Origin: a bacterium
GTDB taxonomy: Bacteria > Elusimicrobiota > Elusimicrobia > UBA1565 > UBA9628
Assembly: GCA_021790955.1 (NCBI GenBank)
Contig: JAJYFI010000001.1
Coordinates: 1 to 25,801, forward strand
Direction of reading: 5' to 3'
Length of the DNA stretch: 25,801 nt
The position numbers and the translations under genes were made by a program. A model generated the notes under the pieces. The model was not told where the DNA came from and made no database searches. It saw only the letters and a list, made by a program, of their open reading frames with translations. Shown here piece after piece: positions 22,403-25,801 of the stretch (its first letter is position 1; each line of letters opens with the position of its first letter).

Positions 22403-24559
22403 ATGAGCGACCGCCTGCGTTCAGGCCTATTCCGAAGATTTGCCCTTTGGATGGGCCTCCTGGCCATGACGCCTGTCCTCATGCTGGGCGTCTCGGTCCT
22501 CAACCTAAGCCAGCGCGGGATCGAGGACGCCGTCCTCGAGCTCCAGACCAATCTCGCCGACAAGCTCGCCGTGGGCGTCGACGACTACCTTGGTTCCATT
22601 GACCGGGGAACGAGCTTCATCCTCGAGACGCTCCGCTCAAAAATTCCGTGGGGGGACAAGGCGCAGCTCTTGAAGCGGTTCTTGGACGCCAACCCCGACG
22701 TCTCCCAAATCGCGATCCTGGACCGGGATGGACGCGAGCTTCTTAAAGCCTATAATCCCGACCTTCCTGCCGCGGGCGGGGAAGCGGCGTCCCCTTCGGC
22801 GCTGAGACGCGTCGGAAGCGGCGGGCCAAGGCTCATCACGGTGCGCCAAGCCGCGGGCCTCCCGGTCGTCGACGTCTACTACCCCCTGGATTCGAGGGTC
22901 GCCCGCGTCGAAGTGTTCCTTAAATCCTTGGCCGAAAGGATAGCCCAGGAACGAGTCGGGGGGACGGGATTCGCGGTCTTGGTCGACGGCCAGGGACGCC
23001 CTCTTGCCTATCCCGCGGGCAAGCTCGATCGATCCCAAATCAAGGATTTTCCCCGCTGGCCGATCGTGGCGCTCGCCGTGTCGGCCCGCAGCGTCGGCTC
23101 CGAGTCTTTCCGAACTCCGGAGGGGAAGGCCTTTGTCGGGGCTTATGCCTCGTCGCGCCGCGCGCCCATGGCGATCGTCGTCTTGCAGGAGCGAAGGGAG
23201 GCCTTCGCGGCGTCCCGATCGGTCAAGCACGCCCTGGCCTTCGCCGCCGTCGCGGTGATCTTCCTTTCCCTCCTGGGCGCCGCGGGACTGGTCCGGCATC
23301 TCACAAAGCCCCTTTTCTCCCTGACCCAGGCGGCGCAACGGGTGGCCCATGGCGACTTCGCCGCCAAGGTTTCCCTGAGGACGGACGACGAGCTGCGGAC
23401 GCTGGCCGAGACCTTCAACGGCATGACCGAGCAGTTGCGGGCCTACGCCGAGCTTCAGGTCGACCGGCTTCTGGCGGAGCAGCGCAAAACCCAAGCCATC
23501 CTCTTCTCGATCTCGGACGGCATCCTGATGGTGGATCCGGAAGGGCGCATTCTTCTCGGCAATCGCAGGGCCTGCGAGCTTCTCGGCTGGGATCACGGGG
23601 GGGGCCTGGAGGGCGAGCGCATCGAGGAGGTCGTGACCGCCTCGCCTCTTCAGGAGGCGATCCTGTCCGCCTTCCGCTCGCCGCGGCCGGGCGCTTTCCG
23701 CGACGTGGACGTCCCCGTGGGCGACAAGCGGCGCTATCTTAGAGTCCTCTCCCATCCGGTCGTCGCGCCGGAGAATGCCGCCGCGCGCGGCTTCGTCATC
23801 GCGGTTCGGGACGTCACGGTGGAGCGCGAATTGGACAAAATGAAGGAGGATTTCCTCCATTACATCACCCACGATCTGCGCAATCCGATCGGCTCGGCCA
23901 TGGGATTTTTGGACGTTCTTTTAAAGGAAGTGGCGGGGACTCTCAACACCGAGCAGAAGGGAATGGTCTCCTCGGTCAAGCGCTCCCTGACGCGCCTTCT
24001 GGGCATGGTCAACAACATCCTCGACATCGCCAAGATGGACGCGGGCAAGGTGCGCATCCAGCTCAACCCGGTTTCGATTCCCGAGGCGGCGTCCCGCGCG
24101 ATCGCCATTTTGGAGTCCCTGGCGCAAAGAAAGAACATCACGGTGGCGCTTCTTGGGGATCCCGCCCTTCAAATCAACGCCGACAACGATATGCTCGAGC
24201 GGGTCTTCGTCAATCTGCTCGGCAACGCGATCAAGGTGACGCCCGAGGGGGGGCGCATCGAGATCTCGGTCGAGGACGCGGGCAAGGTGGTGCGCTCGAC
24301 GGTGAAGGATTCCGGAGAGGGGATCCCGAAGGAATTTCTCAGCCGTCTCTTCGGAAAATTCGAGCAGGTTCAAAATCACAGCAAGGGAGGGACGGGGCTG
24401 GGCTTGGCGATCGTCAAATTCTTCGTCCAGGCGCACCTGGGCCGTGTCTGGGCGGAGTCCGAGCCGGGCTCCGGCGCGCGCTTCATCTTCGAAATTCCTA
24501 AAAACCTATGTCTCGACGAGGAAGGCGTCGTCCATCTGGCCGAAACGGTCGCCCGCTAG
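22403..24559 (+). CDS. Membrane sensor histidine kinase (Cache-like sensor, HAMP, PAS, HisKA, HATPase)
   Basis: 718 residues. Membrane helix 1 (about 13-35, LWMGLLAMTPVLMLGVSVLN), an extracytoplasmic Cache-like sensor of about 240 residues (ISQ-type strand VSQIAILDRDGRELLKAYNP), helix 2 (about 275-300), and HAMP (TKPLFSLTQAAQRVAHGDFA). Then a PAS domain (ILFSISDGILMVDPEGRILL), the HisKA box FLHYITHDLRNPIGS with phosphoacceptor His490, the N-box NLLGNAIKV (Asn604, Asn608), the G1 box DSGEGIP and the G2 box GGTGLGLAIV. All catalytic elements are present, so it should autophosphorylate. No response regulator is in the window. It has its own promoter and overlaps the LysM-FecR gene by 52 nt, suggesting a shared transcript. 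The signal is unknown; envelope state is a reasonable guess from context. Confidence 0.92.
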   Translation: MSDRLRSGLFRRFALWMGLLAMTPVLMLGVSVLNLSQRGIEDAVLELQTNLADKLAVGVDDYLGSIDRGTSFILETLRSKIPWGDKAQLLKRFLDANPDVSQIAILDRDGRELLKAYNPDLPAAGGEAASPSALRRVGSGGPRLITVRQAAGLPVVDVYYPLDSRVARVEVFLKSLAERIAQERVGGTGFAVLVDGQGRPLAYPAGKLDRSQIKDFPRWPIVALAVSARSVGSESFRTPEGKAFVGAYASSRRAPMAIVVLQERREAFAASRSVKHALAFAAVAVIFLSLLGAAGLVRHLTKPLFSLTQAAQRVAHGDFAAKVSLRTDDELRTLAETFNGMTEQLRAYAELQVDRLLAEQRKTQAILFSISDGILMVDPEGRILLGNRRACELLGWDHGGGLEGERIEEVVTASPLQEAILSAFRSPRPGAFRDVDVPVGDKRRYLRVLSHPVVAPENAAARGFVIAVRDVTVERELDKMKEDFLHYITHDLRNPIGSAMGFLDVLLKEVAGTLNTEQKGMVSSVKRSLTRLLGMVNNILDIAKMDAGKVRIQLNPVSIPEAASRAIAILESLAQRKNITVALLGDPALQINADNDMLERVFVNLLGNAIKVTPEGGRIEISVEDAGKVVRSTVKDSGEGIPKEFLSRLFGKFEQVQNHSKGGTGLGLAIVKFFVQAHLGRVWAESEPGSGARFIFEIPKNLCLDEEGVVHLAETVAR

Positions 24560-25801
24560 CGCTAGCGGCCTTCGCGCTCTGGCTGTCGGCGGCCCTGCCG
24601 GCGTCGTCCCGAGAGTCGGCGCGTCTCCAGGACGTTCCCGTCGAGCCCGGGGACACCCTCTGGGGCATCGCCCAGAAATACCTCAAGAATCCCCAGGGAT
24701 GGGATAGCATCTTGAGCTACAACAGGCTTCCCTCCTCGGACCCGACGGCCGCCTTGCCCGGCATGGTGCTGAAAGTCCCGGTTTCCCTTATCAAGGAGGG
24801 AATGCGGGCGGCGCGGTTTCTCTTTCTCATCAATCGCGTGGAACTGCGCCGGAGAGAGACCGCGGATTGGAGCGCCGCGGGCTTTTCCATGCAGCTCTAC
24901 CGCGGCGACGCCGTGCGCACGATGCTCTCGTCCCGGGCCGACGTGAGCTTCCTTGATGGGGGCGTCATCAAGATCGGCCCGCAAAGCCTCGCGATCCTCA
25001 AGCCGCCTCGAAACCCCCAAGACATCAGCCTTCGCCGGGGAGTCGCCTTGGCCCGACGCGCCATGGTCGTCACCCCTTCCGCCAAAATCACGCCAAAAAC
25101 GCACGACACGCAGTACATCGCCCGAGTGCGCCAGGACTTGAGCACCGTCGTCAAGGTGTACGCGGGCGTCGCGGCGGTCAGCTCCGCCGGAAAGTCGGTG
25201 GACGTGAAAGCCGGCATGCAGGCGACCGCGCAATTGGGACTTGCGCCCGGGCCGGCGGTCAGGATCAGGGACATGCCCGGATTCGAGGCCGAAGTCGCGA
25301 GTTATGGCGGAGCCGTCGACGGATCTGGCCGGACCAAGATCGCGATCGCCCCCGGGGCCGCGATCGCGCAGGCTCGTCCCGAGGAGCTCAAGACATCCGC
25401 CGACGGAGATGACCTTTCGGCGGATATCAAGGCCATGAGCGTCGGCATGCCTCTCTCGGGCTACCGGGTTCAGGCGTCCTTCGACCGAAATTTCTCAACC
25501 GTCATCTTCAATCATGTCTACGATCCGGATCATCGCTTCAGTCCGGCGGAATCGGGTCTCGGCGCGGGCATCTACTGGTGGCGCATCGCCCTTATCGACC
25601 TCCTGGGATATCAGCAGAAATTTTCGCCGCCCAGGCTCTATTCGGTGGGGGCGCGCCGCGGCGGCGCGGAGGAGGGGGACATCCACCGGGCCTGGAGGCT
25701 CATGAAGCCCTCCCGGGATATGACGGTCTCGGCGGATAAGTATTTGGTGCAAGGCATTTTGAAGACGCCGTCGCTCGAGGTGACGGTCAACGATGTCCCG
25801 G
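24508..25801 (+). CDS. Secreted LysM-FecR domain protein (3' truncated)
   Basis: 431 residues are visible and the frame is open to the window end. The Arg-rich N-terminus (MSRRGRRRPSGRNGRP) and LALAAFALWLSAALPASS form a signal peptide. A LysM domain (about residues 42-90) has VEPGDTLWGIAQKYLKNPQG and GMVLKVP, expected to bind peptidoglycan. A FecR-type beta domain follows (about 130-235: YRGDAVRTML, GGVIKIGPQSLAIL, VKAGMQATA). LysM-FecR proteins are periplasmic or outer-membrane-associated in diderms. Later sequence is beta-rich (SGYRVQASFDRNFSTVIFN), perhaps a repeat-type domain. The ATG at 24508 lies inside the kinase gene (52-nt overlap) and lacks a Shine-Dalgarno, but no other start gives a signal peptide. 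It may act with the kinase in cell-wall sensing; inference. Confidence 0.8.
   Translation, partial: MSRRGRRRPSGRNGRPLALAAFALWLSAALPASSRESARLQDVPVEPGDTLWGIAQKYLKNPQGWDSILSYNRLPSSDPTAALPGMVLKVPVSLIKEGMRAARFLFLINRVELRRRETADWSAAGFSMQLYRGDAVRTMLSSRADVSFLDGGVIKIGPQSLAILKPPRNPQDISLRRGVALARRAMVVTPSAKITPKTHDTQYIARVRQDLSTVVKVYAGVAAVSSAGKSVDVKAGMQATAQLGLAPGPAVRIRDMPGFEAEVASYGGAVDGSGRTKIAIAPGAAIAQARPEELKTSADGDDLSADIKAMSVGMPLSGYRVQASFDRNFSTVIFNHVYDPDHRFSPAESGLGAGIYWWRIALIDLLGYQQKFSPPRLYSVGARRGGAEEGDIHRAWRLMKPSRDMTVSADKYLVQGILKTPSLEVTVNDVP

Noticed and set aside
1..25801. CRISPR arrays, tRNA or rRNA genes, insertion sequences
   Set aside because: No regularly spaced direct repeats, tRNA-like cloverleaf, rRNA sequence, transposase or integrase was seen; the Cas4-like gene stands alone.

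Overview
The window is about 25.8 kb of high-GC, gene-dense bacterial DNA. It suggests a Gram-negative (diderm) organism. The evidence is an LpxL-like lipid acyltransferase, an O-antigen-ligase-type polymerase, Tad-type pseudopilins, and secreted proteins with signal peptides. The extreme Ala/Gly richness of the envelope proteins and the mixture of families would fit a deep lineage such as Elusimicrobiota, or a myxobacteria-like group. No marker here settles the taxonomy, so that placement is a guess.

Layout. (1) 1-2357: housekeeping or repair genes on +. These are a 5'-truncated RlmI-type rRNA methyltransferase, followed 2 nt later by a RecB/Cas4-like PD-(D/E)XK protein with a four-Cys Fe-S signature. 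(2) 2358-2733: a divergent control region. It holds a 63-codon gene on the minus strand with its own promoter, a long nested inverted repeat, and a plus-strand promoter. (3) 2734-13618: a co-directional cluster of TadG-like and TadE-like pseudopilins, an FtsH-type AAA+ metalloprotease lacking the usual periplasmic domain, and then five consecutive Ala/Gly-rich membrane proteins. These five look like diverged tandem paralogues. (4) 13615-14915: two coupled minus-strand genes (SRPBCC-fold protein, LpxL-like acyltransferase) interrupting the cluster. (5) 15026-20661: three more anchored or secreted proteins, including a 977-residue one with the same general plan as the five. (6) 20553-25801: a Wzy/WaaL-type glycopolymer ligase with a C-terminal repeat region, a membrane PAS histidine kinase, and a LysM-FecR secreted protein running off the window end.

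How it may work together (inference). Segments 3 and 5 look like a multi-component cell-envelope or surface apparatus. Small pseudopilins are joined by a dedicated membrane protease and a series of long, disordered, membrane-anchored proteins. Those proteins share a 30-31-residue-spaced module (Ala-x-Gly-Gln ... Phe-Asp) and, in part, a Cys-pair motif. No motor ATPase, secretin or inner-membrane platform of a Tad or type IV pilus is in the window, so this is not a recognisable standard pilus locus. The downstream ligase, sensor kinase and LysM-FecR protein fit envelope glycan work and its monitoring.

Seven sigma70-like promoters can be read by eye. All lie within about 6-24 nt of a start codon, and several of the genes they drive have no Shine-Dalgarno sequence, while most genes inside operons do.
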